Both the position numbers and the translations under genes were made by a program. A stretch of 64,000 nucleotides of DNA from an uncultured Hyphomicrobiales bacterium (GTDB lineage Bacteria > Pseudomonadota > Alphaproteobacteria > Rhizobiales > Beijerinckiaceae): the NCBI GenBank assembly GCA_903825465.1, contig CAIKAR010000008.1:1-64000 (forward strand), given 5' to 3'. Numbering within the stretch: the stretch's first letter is position 1; the number at the start of each line of letters is the position of its first letter. The notes under the pieces are model-generated. The model had not been told where the DNA came from. It saw only the letters and a list, made by a program, of their open reading frames with translations, and did no database searches. Positions 26,408 to 35,574 of this stretch are shown here, in pieces.

Positions 26408-28111
26408 TTGAACCGGTCCAGGCTCGCCGATCAGGTTTATGTGTCCGGACTTGCGGCCCGCGAAACAGTCGCGCGGCTGGCGGGCGCGATCTCGCGTCCG
26501 GCGCGGACGACGAGGTCGCTGTTCGGGCGGGCGCCACCCCGCCTGCTGATCGCGCCGTCGGACATCCGCACCGCCGACCCGACGCTCGCCGACGACATTT
26601 ACGCGGGATATTTCGCCTTCGCCGGCAAGGTCGTCAACGCGCATGGAAGCGTCGTGTTCGACGCCCCCGCGCCGTCGCGGGCCTGGGCCGCCGCGCTCGC
26701 CGGCTTCGGATGGCTGCGTCATTTGCGAGCCTCTGGAACACCGCTGGCGCGCGCCAACGCGCGCGCCCTTGTCGGCGACTGGATCGCCGCGCGCCGCCGC
26801 GGCGGCGTGGACTGGGAACCGGGGGTGGTGGCCCGGCGGCTGGTGTCCTGGCTTAGCCAATCGCCTCTTCTGCTTGAAGACGTCGATATCGCCGACTACC
26901 GGCGTTTCATGAAGGCGCTCGGTCGGCACGCCGCGTTCCTGCGCGACGCGCTCGCTGGCGAACTCAAGGGCGCGGACCGCCTGGTGGCGCTCGTGGGACT
27001 CGTGGAATTCGCGTTGTGCGCGGAAGGACAAGCCAAGCAACTGCGGCGGGCGACGCGCGATCTCTCCGCGGAACTGGGCCGGCAAATCCTCGCCGATGGC
27101 GGACACATCGGCCGCGACCCCCAGACGGCGCTGGACCTGTTGCTTGATTTCCTGCCTCTGCGGCAGGCTTATGTGTCGCGCGGGCAGGCGGCGCCGCCGC
27201 AGTTGCTCAACGCCATCGACCGCATGCTGCCGCTGCTGCGCTTGTTTCGGCTTGGGGACGGATCGCTCGCCCTGTTCAATGGCATGGGCGCGACCCAGCC
27301 GCACCAACTCGCGGCGGTCCTGGCGCACGACGAAGCGCGCGCCGCGGCGATGCTGGACGCCCCCTATTCGGGCTATCAGCGGCTCGAAGCGGGCGAATCG
27401 TGCCTCGTGATGGACGCGGGCCGGCCGCCGCCGCCAGCCTATTCGGCGCAGGCGCACGCCGGCTGCCTATCGTTCGAGTTCGCGTCGGAGGGCTGCCGGC
27501 TGGTGGTGAATTGCGGCTCTCCGCCCGAAGCCTTCGCGGACTTGCGGGACGCCGCGCGATCGTCCGCGGCGCACTCGACGCTCGTCGTTGACGACACGTC
27601 GTCGTGCCGGTTGGCGCCCTTGACGGCGCGAACGAAGTCGGTGGCCGGCTGGATCGTCGCGGGTCCCCGCCGCGTGTCGACTACGCGAAGCTGGGACGCC
27701 GACCATGAAGGCCTATGGGCCTCTCACGACGGATACGCGCGCGAATTCGGCCTTGTCCACGACAGGAGCCTTTCGCTCTCGCGCGACGGCGGCCTGCTGC
27801 GGGGCGAAGACCGGCTGTCGCCCGCCGATGGACGCGCGATGCCGTCCGTCCCTTTCGCGATCCGGTTTCACATGCATCCAACGGTCGGCCTCGAAAGCGG
27901 CGCGAACGGCGCGATTCACCTCGTCGCCCGGAACGGCGCCCGGTGGCTGTTTAGATCAAGCGCCCCCGCGTCGATCGAGGAAAGCATCTATTTCGCCATG
28001 GTGGACCGGCCCCGCGGCTGCGAGCAGATCGTGGTGGCGGCGAACACGGGAGAAGCGCCCGCCGTCGCCTGGGCCTTCGAGCGCGTCGCCGAGCCGTCCG
28101 CGGAAGCGTGA
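26408..28111 (+). CDS. Heparinase II/III family protein
   Basis: This protein of about 567 residues has the alpha/alpha-toroid N-terminal domain (DWEPGVVARRLVSWLSQSPLLLE, GHIGRDPQTALDLLLDFLPLRQAY) followed by the heparinase II/III beta-sandwich (LVMDAGRPPPPAYSAQAHAGCLSFEFASEGCRLVVNCG, SSAAHSTLVVDDTSS). It has no obvious signal peptide. The family cleaves acidic polysaccharides by beta-elimination; in Hyphomicrobiales the gene often follows an RsmB gene, as here, and its substrate is unknown. I start at the TTG at 26408 because GAGGGGGAAGAG precedes it, while the ATG at 26330 has its Shine-Dalgarno sequence touching the start and opens with codons unusual for this genome. Confidence 0.85.
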   Translation: MNRSRLADQVYVSGLAARETVARLAGAISRPARTTRSLFGRAPPRLLIAPSDIRTADPTLADDIYAGYFAFAGKVVNAHGSVVFDAPAPSRAWAAALAGFGWLRHLRASGTPLARANARALVGDWIAARRRGGVDWEPGVVARRLVSWLSQSPLLLEDVDIADYRRFMKALGRHAAFLRDALAGELKGADRLVALVGLVEFALCAEGQAKQLRRATRDLSAELGRQILADGGHIGRDPQTALDLLLDFLPLRQAYVSRGQAAPPQLLNAIDRMLPLLRLFRLGDGSLALFNGMGATQPHQLAAVLAHDEARAAAMLDAPYSGYQRLEAGESCLVMDAGRPPPPAYSAQAHAGCLSFEFASEGCRLVVNCGSPPEAFADLRDAARSSAAHSTLVVDDTSSCRLAPLTARTKSVAGWIVAGPRRVSTTRSWDADHEGLWASHDGYAREFGLVHDRSLSLSRDGGLLRGEDRLSPADGRAMPSVPFAIRFHMHPTVGLESGANGAIHLVARNGARWLFRSSAPASIEESIYFAMVDRPRGCEQIVVAANTGEAPAVAWAFERVAEPSAEA

Positions 28112-28117
28112 AGAGCT

Positions 28118-28882
28118 TCAGTGAATCGTTTGCCCGCCGTCGACCATCATCGTCGCGCCGGTGACGAAAGACGCGGCGTCCGACACGAGAAAGGCGACCA
28201 CATCGCCGATTTCCTCGCATTCCGCGGGGCGGCCCAGCATGATGCGGGCGCGCACGGCGCTTATGTCCATCAGGCCCTTGTCGAGGTAGCCTTTGTAGCG
28301 CGGCGACAATGTCGAGCCCGGGCACACGGAATTCACGCGCAGGCCTTTCGCGCCGTAGTCGATGGCGAGCTGGCGCGTCAGGTTCACGACGGCGCCCTTG
28401 CTGGCGCAGTAAACCGGCATTTTCGCATTGCCGATGACGCCGAACGTCGAGGCGACGTTGACGATGGACGGGCCGTTCGACTTCAGCAAAAGCGGAATGA
28501 AATCGCGGCACATGAAATAGACGCTGTCGATGTTCGTCGCCATCAGCTCGCGCCATTTTTCCGTGGGAAGCTCGTGCAAAAGGGCCGAAAAATTGTTGCC
28601 GGCGTTGTTGACGATCGCCTTGACCGCGCCGAATTTTTCGCCGGTCCACGCCGATAGGCGCCCAACGTCGGCCTCCTTGGAAACATCGGCGGCGAAAACC
28701 TCGCAGCGCCACCCTTTTTCGACGAACTCCGCTTGCGCGGCCCTGAGCGTCGCCTCGGTGCGTCCGACGATCACCGATGTCGCGCCCATTTCGCACAACG
28801 CCGCCGCCGCGGCCTTGCCGATGCCGGCGCCACCGCCCGTCACCACCACGGCCTCGCCGTTCATTTTAAGTTTCGACAGCAT
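28118..28882 (-). CDS. Short-chain dehydrogenase/reductase
   Basis: This 254-residue protein is a classical SDR: TGGGAGIG binds the cofactor, NNAGN is the structural motif, and NVAST with YCASKGA gives the catalytic Ser, Tyr and Lys. CPGSTLSPRY and the C-terminal VTGATMMVDGGQTIH complete the fold. Use of NAD(H) or NADP(H) and the alcohol/ketone substrate are not clear. It converges with the heparinase-like gene (six bases between stops) and is divergent from the amidohydrolase; no operon partner is visible. Confidence 0.93.
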   Translation of the reverse strand: MLSKLKMNGEAVVVTGGGAGIGKAAAAALCEMGATSVIVGRTEATLRAAQAEFVEKGWRCEVFAADVSKEADVGRLSAWTGEKFGAVKAIVNNAGNNFSALLHELPTEKWRELMATNIDSVYFMCRDFIPLLLKSNGPSIVNVASTFGVIGNAKMPVYCASKGAVVNLTRQLAIDYGAKGLRVNSVCPGSTLSPRYKGYLDKGLMDISAVRARIMLGRPAECEEIGDVVAFLVSDAASFVTGATMMVDGGQTIH

Positions 28883-29036
28883 GCGTTTCCTCCGGGATTT
28901 CCGGGGAAACTAAGGCAATGAAAACAAGTTGAAAAGCGCGTCCGACCTCGTCGCAAGTCCCGACCGTCGAAATTTTCCGCCACGGCGCCGGCGCTTTTGG
29001 CTATACAGGGCGTCGTCGAACCCGTGGAAGCCACGC

Positions 29037-29912
29037 ATGATAAACCTGAACGACATCGTCGCCATCGACGTCCACACCCACGCCGAGGAGCCCTGCGGCA
29101 CGCACGCCGACGACGGCTACGACGATTTTCAGGACGCGATGAAGGCCTACTTCAAGCCCAAACACAACCACCGCCCAACGGTGCCGGAGACAGCCGCGCA
29201 TTTCCGCGAGCGCAAAATCGCCGCGGTGATATTTCCGGTCGACGCCGAGCGCGAGACCGGGTTTCGCCGCTATAACAACGAGGAGATGGCCGAGCTCGCG
29301 GCGAAGGAAAGCGACATTCTGATCCCCTTCGGCAGCATCGATCCGGCGAAGGGCCGCGCGGGCGCGCGCGAGGCGCGCCGGCTGGTGAAGGATTTCGGAA
29401 TCAAGGGATTCAAATTCCACCCGACGATGCAGGGCTTCTACCCCAACGACCGCTCCGCCTATCCACTTTACGAGGCGATCAACGAATGCGGCGTGCCGGC
29501 GCTGTTCCACACCGGCCAGACCGGCGTCGGCGCGGGCATGCCCGGCGGCATGAACATGCGCCTGAAATATTCAAACCCGCTGCATCTCGACGATGTCGCG
29601 GCGGATTTCCCCGACATGAAGATCATTCTCGCGCATCCCTCGTTTCCCTGGCAGGAGGAAGCGCTGTCGGTCGCGACGCACAAGCCCAACGTCTACATCG
29701 ACCTCTCGGGCTGGTCGCCGCGCTACTTCCCGAAGATCCTGGTGCAATACGCGAATTCCATTTTGCGGCACAAAGTGATGTTTGGCTCGGATTGGCCGGC
29801 GATCCTTCCGGACCGCTGGCTGGCGGATTTCGACACGCTCGACATCCGGCCGGAGGTGAAGCCGTTGATCCTCAAGGAGAACGCGGCGAAGCTGCTGGGG
29901 TTGAGCCGCTAG
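29037..29912 (+). CDS. Amidohydrolase family protein
   Basis: This 291-residue TIM-barrel amidohydrolase starts AIDVHTHAEEPCG, giving the DxHxH metal motif. GFKFHPTMQGFYPND, PALFHTGQTG and ILAHPSFPWQEEAL supply further histidines, and MFGSDWPAILPDRW supplies the catalytic aspartate. It belongs to the amidohydrolase_2 group of hydrolases and decarboxylases. I start at the ATG at 29037 with GGAAG upstream; the ORF-track start at 28929 adds unrelated residues. Its 3' end faces the M29/NicX-like gene 18 bases away, and they may act on related compounds, but the sequence does not prove it. Confidence 0.9.
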   Translation: MINLNDIVAIDVHTHAEEPCGTHADDGYDDFQDAMKAYFKPKHNHRPTVPETAAHFRERKIAAVIFPVDAERETGFRRYNNEEMAELAAKESDILIPFGSIDPAKGRAGAREARRLVKDFGIKGFKFHPTMQGFYPNDRSAYPLYEAINECGVPALFHTGQTGVGAGMPGGMNMRLKYSNPLHLDDVAADFPDMKIILAHPSFPWQEEALSVATHKPNVYIDLSGWSPRYFPKILVQYANSILRHKVMFGSDWPAILPDRWLADFDTLDIRPEVKPLILKENAAKLLGLSR

Positions 29913-29930
29913 CTGGCCACCGAAAACACG

Positions 29931-31118
29931 TTAAACCGGAAACGCCTCCAGCAGCTCGGCCGGGTCGCCGTAGCGCCTCGCGCATTCGATCACGGCGGGA
30001 TCCCGCAGCGACAGCAGCAGTCCCTCGTCGATGAGCGTCTTGTTGCCGGCGGTCACTGTTGAATCAAACGCCACAAGGTCCATGTGGACGTGGGGCTCCT
30101 CCCAGTTTGGCATGACGCGGCGCAGATATTCGGATGTTTTCGGCCCATTGACGCCAAAATGCAGCGCGCCCGGCGAATTCGGGCCGGCGGGATAGATGTC
30201 GAAACGCGGCGCCTTGGGATTGTGGCCGCACCCAAGTTCCTCGAGCGTGCCGCCGATGAGGAACTCACGCAGGACGCCGGCTTCCCAGCTCTCGCCGTGG
30301 ACAGCAACCACCCTGTCGTCGCGGAATTCGACCGCGGGCGGGTCCTCGAACGGCTTCTCAAAACCGACGCCCCATTGGGCGCGGATGATTCCGTTGATGC
30401 CGACCTTGTGGTCGGGATCGTTGCCGAACATCATGGGGTCGTAAATGTTGGGCCCGTGCGTGGGCATGTAATGCACGTAGCAACCAGCCTCGTCGGCGGT
30501 GTTGCGCCCACGCCAGCGATTGTCCCTCTTCATGCGTTCGCGCATGTCGGCGCTGAACGGAACGCGCAAATCGGTGCCGCGCTGGTCGGTGATCTTCAGT
30601 TCGAACGGACCGGCCTCCGGGTAGAGCCGCGAGGTCGCGCGGATCAATTCGCCGACGATGTCGAGAGGGAAGCGCGCCTGCGGCGTGTTCCACAGGTCGA
30701 TGTTGCGGAAGAAGGTGATCTTGACCCAGCGTTGGCCCTTTTCGCGCCTCAGCCGCTGGCAAAAGGGGTCGAACACCGAGGCGAACCAGGTGGAGACGAC
30801 GAAGTCCGCCCGCTCCAGCAATGTTTTCGCCTCGTCGGGCACCGCGACGTAGCGCGTCGATTCCCCCATGTAGGAGATGAATGTCGCGCCGCGCGCCTTG
30901 CAGACGCCCTGAACCGCCTGAACGACGCGCGGATCGAGCAGGGGGTCGGTCAACATGACGACGTGTTCGCCGGGACGCACGGCGAAGACGCGGTGGAAAT
31001 TGTCCAGCGCCTGTATGTGTTCGGTCGTGGTCGCCTTGCCATAGTCCACCTCGCGCGGCAGGCCCCGCGTGGTTTTCGAGGCCGCGATGTCGGCGTTGGA
31101 GCGCGGAAAGGCCACCAT
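29931..31118 (-). CDS. M29 aminopeptidase / NicX-like ring-cleaving enzyme homologue
   Basis: This 395-residue protein resembles the peptidase M29 fold, a family that also contains NicX, the 2,5-dihydroxypyridine 5,6-dioxygenase. Metal-binding blocks are visible: VAVHGESWEAGVLREFL, LEELGCGHNPKAPR, ALHFGVNG and HVHMDLVAFDSTV. The N-terminal GEHVVMLTDPLLDPRVVQAV is typical. Within this group the dioxygenase-type branch acts on hydroxylated pyridines; true aminopeptidase activity is the alternative. The start is the ATG at 31116-31118 with GGGAGGA upstream. Proximity of an amidohydrolase makes a heterocycle-breakdown role plausible but unproven. Confidence 0.75.
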   Translation of the reverse strand: MVAFPRSNADIAASKTTRGLPREVDYGKATTTEHIQALDNFHRVFAVRPGEHVVMLTDPLLDPRVVQAVQGVCKARGATFISYMGESTRYVAVPDEAKTLLERADFVVSTWFASVFDPFCQRLRREKGQRWVKITFFRNIDLWNTPQARFPLDIVGELIRATSRLYPEAGPFELKITDQRGTDLRVPFSADMRERMKRDNRWRGRNTADEAGCYVHYMPTHGPNIYDPMMFGNDPDHKVGINGIIRAQWGVGFEKPFEDPPAVEFRDDRVVAVHGESWEAGVLREFLIGGTLEELGCGHNPKAPRFDIYPAGPNSPGALHFGVNGPKTSEYLRRVMPNWEEPHVHMDLVAFDSTVTAGNKTLIDEGLLLSLRDPAVIECARRYGDPAELLEAFPV

Positions 31119-31224
31119 GTCGTTCCTCCCTTTGTTCAACCCGAAGTTGACAGGCCGCGAGGACGTTCGCAAGGCGGGCCTTGTTTGTGTGGACGCCGCC
31201 GCCGCGCCCGGATAAAATGGGGAC

Positions 31225-31617
31225 ATGTACAAAGCCAGGACCGACGATATCGAGGTGACGGTGGAACCGCGCTTCATGGCCGACCGTTCCGATCCCGGGG
31301 CGGGCCGCTATTTCTGGGCCTATACGGTGCGGATCGACAATCACAGCCCGCGCACGGTCACGCTCGTGTCGCGCCATTGGCGGATCACCGACTCCCACGG
31401 ACGGCTTGAGGAAGTGCGCGGCGCGGGCGTCGTCGGCGAGCAGCCAGTGCTGAAACACGGCGAAAGCTTCAAATACACGTCGGGCTGCCCGCTGACGACG
31501 CCGTCGGGCTTCATGGCCGGCGACTATCAAATGGTCGATGATTCCGGCAATTCCTTCAATGTGGAAATTCCGGCTTTTTCGCTCGACACGCCCGACAACA
31601 GGCGTTCGCTGAACTAG
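31225..31617 (+). CDS. apaG: ApaG family protein
   Basis: This 130-residue protein matches ApaG along its length: IEVTVEPRFM, YFWAYTVRIDNHSPRTVTLVSRHWRITDSHGRLEEVRGAGVVGEQPVLKHGESFKYTSGCPLTTPSGFMAGDYQMV. It is a fibronectin-III-like fold linked to Co2+/Mg2+ resistance in enterics; its biochemical role is not settled. The ATG at 31225 is preceded by an ordinary leader. argE follows after eight bases, so the two genes form an operon. Confidence 0.96.
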   Translation: MYKARTDDIEVTVEPRFMADRSDPGAGRYFWAYTVRIDNHSPRTVTLVSRHWRITDSHGRLEEVRGAGVVGEQPVLKHGESFKYTSGCPLTTPSGFMAGDYQMVDDSGNSFNVEIPAFSLDTPDNRRSLN

Positions 31618-31625
31618 GTCGCGCC

Positions 31626-32789
31626 ATGGCTCCGGATCGTCTCGAAGCGGCGCTGACAATCCTCGAACGGCTCATCTCCTTCGACACCGAAAGCTCGAAA
31701 TCGAATCTCGCGCTCGTCGCCGAGGTCGAGTTGCTGCTGCGCGAGCGGGGCGTGGACTACGTGAAAATTCCGAACGCCGCGGGCGACAAGGCCGCCTTGT
31801 TCGCCACCATCGGGCCGATGATCGACGGCGGCGTGGTCCTGTCTGGCCACACCGATGTGGTGCCGGTGGCCGGACAGCCCTGGTCCAGCGACCCCTTTCG
31901 CGCGCGACGCGCCGACGGCCGCGTTTATGGCCGCGGCGCCTGCGACATGAAGGGCTTCGACGCCGTCGCGCTGGCGATGATCGAGGAATTCCAGCGCGCG
32001 CCGTTGAGGCGGCCCATCCACATCCTGTTCAGCTACGACGAGGAGACGACCTGCCTCGGCCCGGTCGACACGATCGCGCGTTTCGGCAAGGACTTGCCCC
32101 GCCCCGGCGCCGTGATCGTCGGCGAGCCCACGATGATGCGCGTCGCCGACGCGCACAAGTCGGTCACGACCCACGCCACGCGCGTGCGCGGCGTCGAGGC
32201 GCATTCCTCGATGCCAGCCTCGGGCGCCAACGCCATCGAAACCGCGTGCGAACTTGTCGGCGAGATATACCGTTTCGCCGAAACCCTCGCCGCCGAGGGC
32301 GGCGCTTTCGGGCGCTTCGATCCCGCTGGCGCGACGGTCGCCGTCGGCGTCATCAACGGCGGGACGGCGCGCAACATACTGGCGCGCGATTGCTCGTTTC
32401 TGTGGGAATACCGCGGCCTTCCCGGCGCGCCCGCCGACCGCGCGCGGCGACATCTCGACGATTTTGTCGCGACCCATGTCGCGCCGAAATTCGCGGCGCG
32501 TCCACACAGGGTCGAGGTCGAAACAACGACGGAGGTCGAAATTCCAGGCCTCTCGCCCGAGCCCGGGTCGGCGGCCGAAACGCTCGCCTTCAAGCTGGCG
32601 CGCGCCAACCACGCGATCGCGGTGTCCTACGCGACCGAAGCCGGGCGTTTTCAGGCGGCGGGCGTTCCCACTGTTGTCTGCGGCCCCGGCAGCATCGGAC
32701 AGGCGCACCAGCCCGACGAATATATCGAGGTCTCGCAGATCGAGGCGGGCATCGATTTCATGCGCGCGCTGACCCGGGAGTTGATCTGA
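31626..32789 (+). CDS. argE: Acetylornithine deacetylase
   Basis: This 387-residue protein is an M20-family metallopeptidase of the ArgE type. It has VLSGHTDVVPVAGQPW (first zinc histidine and aspartate), YGRGACDMKGFDAVAL, the catalytic-glutamate region LFSYDEETTCLG, the lid domain starting GVEAHSSMPA, and the terminal CGPGSIGQAHQPDEYIEVSQ. It hydrolyses N2-acetylornithine to ornithine in arginine synthesis, or a related N-acyl substrate. It is the second gene after apaG and is closed by a terminator. Confidence 0.93.
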   Translation: MAPDRLEAALTILERLISFDTESSKSNLALVAEVELLLRERGVDYVKIPNAAGDKAALFATIGPMIDGGVVLSGHTDVVPVAGQPWSSDPFRARRADGRVYGRGACDMKGFDAVALAMIEEFQRAPLRRPIHILFSYDEETTCLGPVDTIARFGKDLPRPGAVIVGEPTMMRVADAHKSVTTHATRVRGVEAHSSMPASGANAIETACELVGEIYRFAETLAAEGGAFGRFDPAGATVAVGVINGGTARNILARDCSFLWEYRGLPGAPADRARRHLDDFVATHVAPKFAARPHRVEVETTTEVEIPGLSPEPGSAAETLAFKLARANHAIAVSYATEAGRFQAAGVPTVVCGPGSIGQAHQPDEYIEVSQIEAGIDFMRALTRELI

Positions 32790-32818
32790 GCCGAGGCGCC
32801 GCCGCGCGCCCGGCTTTT
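32789..32818 (+). terminator. Rho-independent terminator after argE
   Basis: AGCCG-A-GGCGC and GCGCC-CGGCT form a 10-bp stem with one bulged A and a six-base loop, followed by TTTT. It starts at the last base of the argE stop and ends by the stop of the convergent binding-protein gene. Confidence 0.85.
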
Positions 32819-33854
32819 ATCGGCACCCCGCCAACGGGCTTTGCTTGTTTTGCAAATCGAACGGGCCCAGCATGCTCGTGGCGTAATCGACATATTGATA
32901 ATCGACGAAATCGTCGATCGGCGTCTCCCTTGTCGCAAGCCCCTGCTTCCTGAAATACTCCCGCATGTCGAGCAGGCCCGGCTTGTTGACGTGCCCATTG
33001 GGGTTGCGCGCCGGCCATGGATAGCGGTCGAGCGTCTCGGGCCTGTCCTCGATGCCCGTCTTGACGATGATGTCCACCACTTCCGCGCGGTTGGGACCGT
33101 GGTGATAGGCCTGGCAATAGTCGTAGGCCGCGCGCTCGTAGGCCGTGTAATAGTCGCGCGCCAATTGCGGATTGGACTTCGCCCAGTCGGTGTTGATCAT
33201 GTTGACCGCGATGGTGAGCGGCCTGGGGTCCGCGTAGTCGTCGGGGTCGGCGACGACTCTGGCCATGCCCTGATCGACATATTCCGAGGCCCACGGCTGT
33301 ATCGCCAGCGCGGCGGCGATGGCCTTGCTGGTCAGAGCGACGCCCATTTGCGGGAAAGACATGATCTTGATGTCGACGTCTTTGACGTTGAGTCCGGCGC
33401 TGGCGAGGATCTTGCCGATTTCGTAGGTCGTCACCGTGCCCGCGCCGTTCGAGGCGATCGAGCCGCCTTTAAGGTCGGCGATCGATTTTATCGTGTCGGA
33501 GAGGTCCGAACGGACCAGCAGCTTGTGGTTGAGCGGCGAAGACGCGCGGTCGGCGACGATGGAAATCGGCATGCCGCGCTCGCGGGCGCTGAAGAACCCC
33601 GCGGTGACGCCACCTTCGACAATCTGCAACCGGTTCTGCGCGAGCAGCGTGATCACGTTGGCGGCCGAGTCGAGCTGGGTCAATTGGACCTTGATGCCCG
33701 CGTCTTGAAAATAGCCCTTTTCGACCGCGATCATCGTGGTCGCCGAGGCCAGGCTCTTGGTGACCCCGACGTGGACAACGGTCTCCTGCGCCCAACAGGA
33801 GGTCGCCGCCAGCGCGGCCAGCGTCGCCGCCGTCCAACCCGCGCGCCTTGGCAT
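32817..33854 (-). CDS. ABC-type substrate-binding protein (SsuA/NMT1-like)
   Basis: This 345-residue protein has a signal peptide (TAATLAALAATSCWAQ) and a type 2 periplasmic binding fold: GVTKSLASATTMIAVEKGYFQDAGIKVQLTQLDSAANVITLL, then SDTIKSIADLKGGSIASNGAGTVTTYEIGKIL. The start is the ATG at 33852-33854 with GGAGGGACGAG upstream. It is divergent from the first short MetE-like gene and convergent with argE. No permease or ATPase gene is nearby. The ligand is unknown; such orphan proteins in alphaproteobacteria often serve aromatic acids or sulfonates. Confidence 0.88.
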   Translation of the reverse strand: MPRRAGWTAATLAALAATSCWAQETVVHVGVTKSLASATTMIAVEKGYFQDAGIKVQLTQLDSAANVITLLAQNRLQIVEGGVTAGFFSARERGMPISIVADRASSPLNHKLLVRSDLSDTIKSIADLKGGSIASNGAGTVTTYEIGKILASAGLNVKDVDIKIMSFPQMGVALTSKAIAAALAIQPWASEYVDQGMARVVADPDDYADPRPLTIAVNMINTDWAKSNPQLARDYYTAYERAAYDYCQAYHHGPNRAEVVDIIVKTGIEDRPETLDRYPWPARNPNGHVNKPGLLDMREYFRKQGLATRETPIDDFVDYQYVDYATSMLGPFDLQNKQSPLAGCR

Positions 33855-33989
33855 CTCGTCCCTCCAACTTGATCCTGGGATAAACCCCGGCGCGACGCGA
33901 GGAAAGCCCCCAATCGCGGCCATTGCGTGGTTTGCCCGTCCCCGCCCGCCATGCTAGGCGACGAGCGATCCGCGAAACGGGAAACGGCC

Positions 33990-35153
33990 ATGAAGCGAAG
34001 CGACAAGCGCATTCTCACGACCCATGTCGGCAGCCTGATCAGGCCGCCGGATTTGCGCGAGTTCATCAAGGCGCGCCAGAGCGGCAAGGACTACGACAAA
34101 GCGGCCTACGCCGCCTGTCTGAAGTCGAGCGTCGCGGCGGTGGTGAGGCGCCAGCGCGAAGCCGGCATCGACATTCCCAGCGACGGCGAATTCGGCAAGG
34201 CGATCAGTTGGTCGCAATACGCGTTGACGCGGCTGAGCGGCTTCGAGCGCCGGCCCATCGTTGGACAGAACCTGTTCACCACCGGCGCGGACCGCGCGCG
34301 CTTCGCCGAATTCTACGCCGAAATGGACGCGCAGGATCCGCCCAACACCAACATGGAATCCGTCTGCGTCGGGCCGATCAAATACACCGGCCACGCCGAG
34401 CTCCAGATGGACATCGACAACTTCAAGGCCGCGTTGAAGGACAACCCCGTCGAAGAGGCTTTCCTGCCGGTCGCCGCCGTGTCGAGCGTCATCCCCGACC
34501 GCCGCGACCTCCACTACAAGAGCCGCGAGGCCTCGGACATAGCCATCGCCGAGGCCATGCGCGACGAATACAGGCAGATCGTCGACGCCGGCCTGCTGGT
34601 GCAACTCGACGACGCCCGCGCCGCGGTGACGTGGGACCGCATGTCGCCTAACTCCAGCTTCGCCGATTATTTGAAATGGCTGACGCGGCAGGTCGAGATC
34701 ATCAACCATTCGCTGGAAGGCGTGCCCGAGGACCGCGTGCGCTACCATGTGTGCTGGGGCTCGTGGCCCGGTCCACACACAACGGACGTCGCGTTCAAGG
34801 ACATCGCCGCGCTGGTGCTGAAGATCAAAGCGGGGGCGTTCGTCATTGAAGGCGCGAATCCGCGCCACGAGCACGAATGGAGCGTGTGGAAGGACGTGAA
34901 GCTGCCGGCGGGCAAGGTGTTGATCCCCGGCGTCGTCAGCCACGCCACCAACATCGTCGAGCACCCGGAATTGGTCGCCGAGCGCATCGCGCGCTACGCG
35001 GGCCTTGTCGGGCGCGAGAATGTGATCGCGGGAACCGACTGCGGCTTCGCGCAGGGACCGCTGCTGCGCCGCGTGCATCCCTCCATCGTGTGGGCGAAGT
35101 TCGAGGCGCTGGCCGAGGGCGCCCGGATCGCCAGCAAGCGGCTTTGGGCGTAG
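33990..35153 (+). CDS. Short (core) MetE-like methyltransferase, epoxyalkane:CoM transferase-like branch
   Basis: This 387-residue protein corresponds to the C-terminal half of cobalamin-independent methionine synthase. RILTTHVGSLIRPPDLREF opens it as in the stand-alone family that includes epoxyalkane:coenzyme M transferase. Zinc ligands are visible in RYHVCWGSWPGPHTTD (His and Cys) and GTDCGFAQG (Cys). The N-terminal folate-binding half of true MetE is absent, so it cannot be a standard MetE; it transfers an alkyl group to a thiol with an unknown donor. Start at the ATG at 33990. It converges with the cytochrome c gene. The other short MetE-like gene at 38801 is from a different subgroup. 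Confidence 0.85.
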   Translation: MKRSDKRILTTHVGSLIRPPDLREFIKARQSGKDYDKAAYAACLKSSVAAVVRRQREAGIDIPSDGEFGKAISWSQYALTRLSGFERRPIVGQNLFTTGADRARFAEFYAEMDAQDPPNTNMESVCVGPIKYTGHAELQMDIDNFKAALKDNPVEEAFLPVAAVSSVIPDRRDLHYKSREASDIAIAEAMRDEYRQIVDAGLLVQLDDARAAVTWDRMSPNSSFADYLKWLTRQVEIINHSLEGVPEDRVRYHVCWGSWPGPHTTDVAFKDIAALVLKIKAGAFVIEGANPRHEHEWSVWKDVKLPAGKVLIPGVVSHATNIVEHPELVAERIARYAGLVGRENVIAGTDCGFAQGPLLRRVHPSIVWAKFEALAEGARIASKRLWA

Positions 35154-35200
35154 GCGGCGCCCTCCCCGCGAGCGGGGAAAGCGCGCGCCACGCGAAAACC

Positions 35201-35560
35201 CTACCGCGCCAGCAACGGTATCTTCTTGGGGTCCGTGGGCCCCGGCAGCGTCTGCAGGAACGCGTGGATGTCGGCGACATCGGCGTCCGACACCTGGCTC
35301 GCGACATAGGGCGGCATGTCGTTCCTGCCCTCGCGCAGGAAGGCGGCGAGCGACTCGGGCGGCAGTTGCAGTTGCGCCAGAGGTGGCGCTGGATAGTTCA
35401 TCCGCCCGCCCTGTCCAGACCGGCCATGGCACTCGAAGCAACCCACCGCGAGGAAGGTGGCTTTTCCCTTGACCGGATCTCCATCGGCGCGCGCCGGAGC
35501 GCCGGAAAACGCCGCGGCGATAAGCGCGGCGGCCAGCATCGATGTTTTGATATGCGACAT
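35201..35560 (-). CDS. Periplasmic class I c-type cytochrome
   Basis: This 119-residue protein has a signal peptide (MLAAALIAAAFSGAPARA) and a single heme c domain. The heme-binding motif is CFECH, near residue 41, and the axial methionine is in NDMPPY. The C-terminal helix DADVADIHAFLQTLP is typical of small class I cytochromes. It carries one electron at a time in the periplasm. It lies 14 bases downstream of the Tat-signal thiamine-diphosphate enzyme on the same strand, so it is very likely its electron acceptor. Confidence 0.95.
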   Translation of the reverse strand: MSHIKTSMLAAALIAAAFSGAPARADGDPVKGKATFLAVGCFECHGRSGQGGRMNYPAPPLAQLQLPPESLAAFLREGRNDMPPYVASQVSDADVADIHAFLQTLPGPTDPKKIPLLAR

Positions 35561-35574
35561 GTTCGGCTAGCTCC

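Noticed and set aside
33854-33990. SAM or cobalamin riboswitch before the MetE-like gene
   Set aside because: No B12-box-like or SAM-II-like conserved sequence could be found in the short leader.
35164-35177. CCCCGC-GA-GCGGGG hairpin between the MetE-like and cytochrome c genes as a terminator
   Set aside because: The stem is perfect, but neither strand has a following T run, so it is not called as a terminator.
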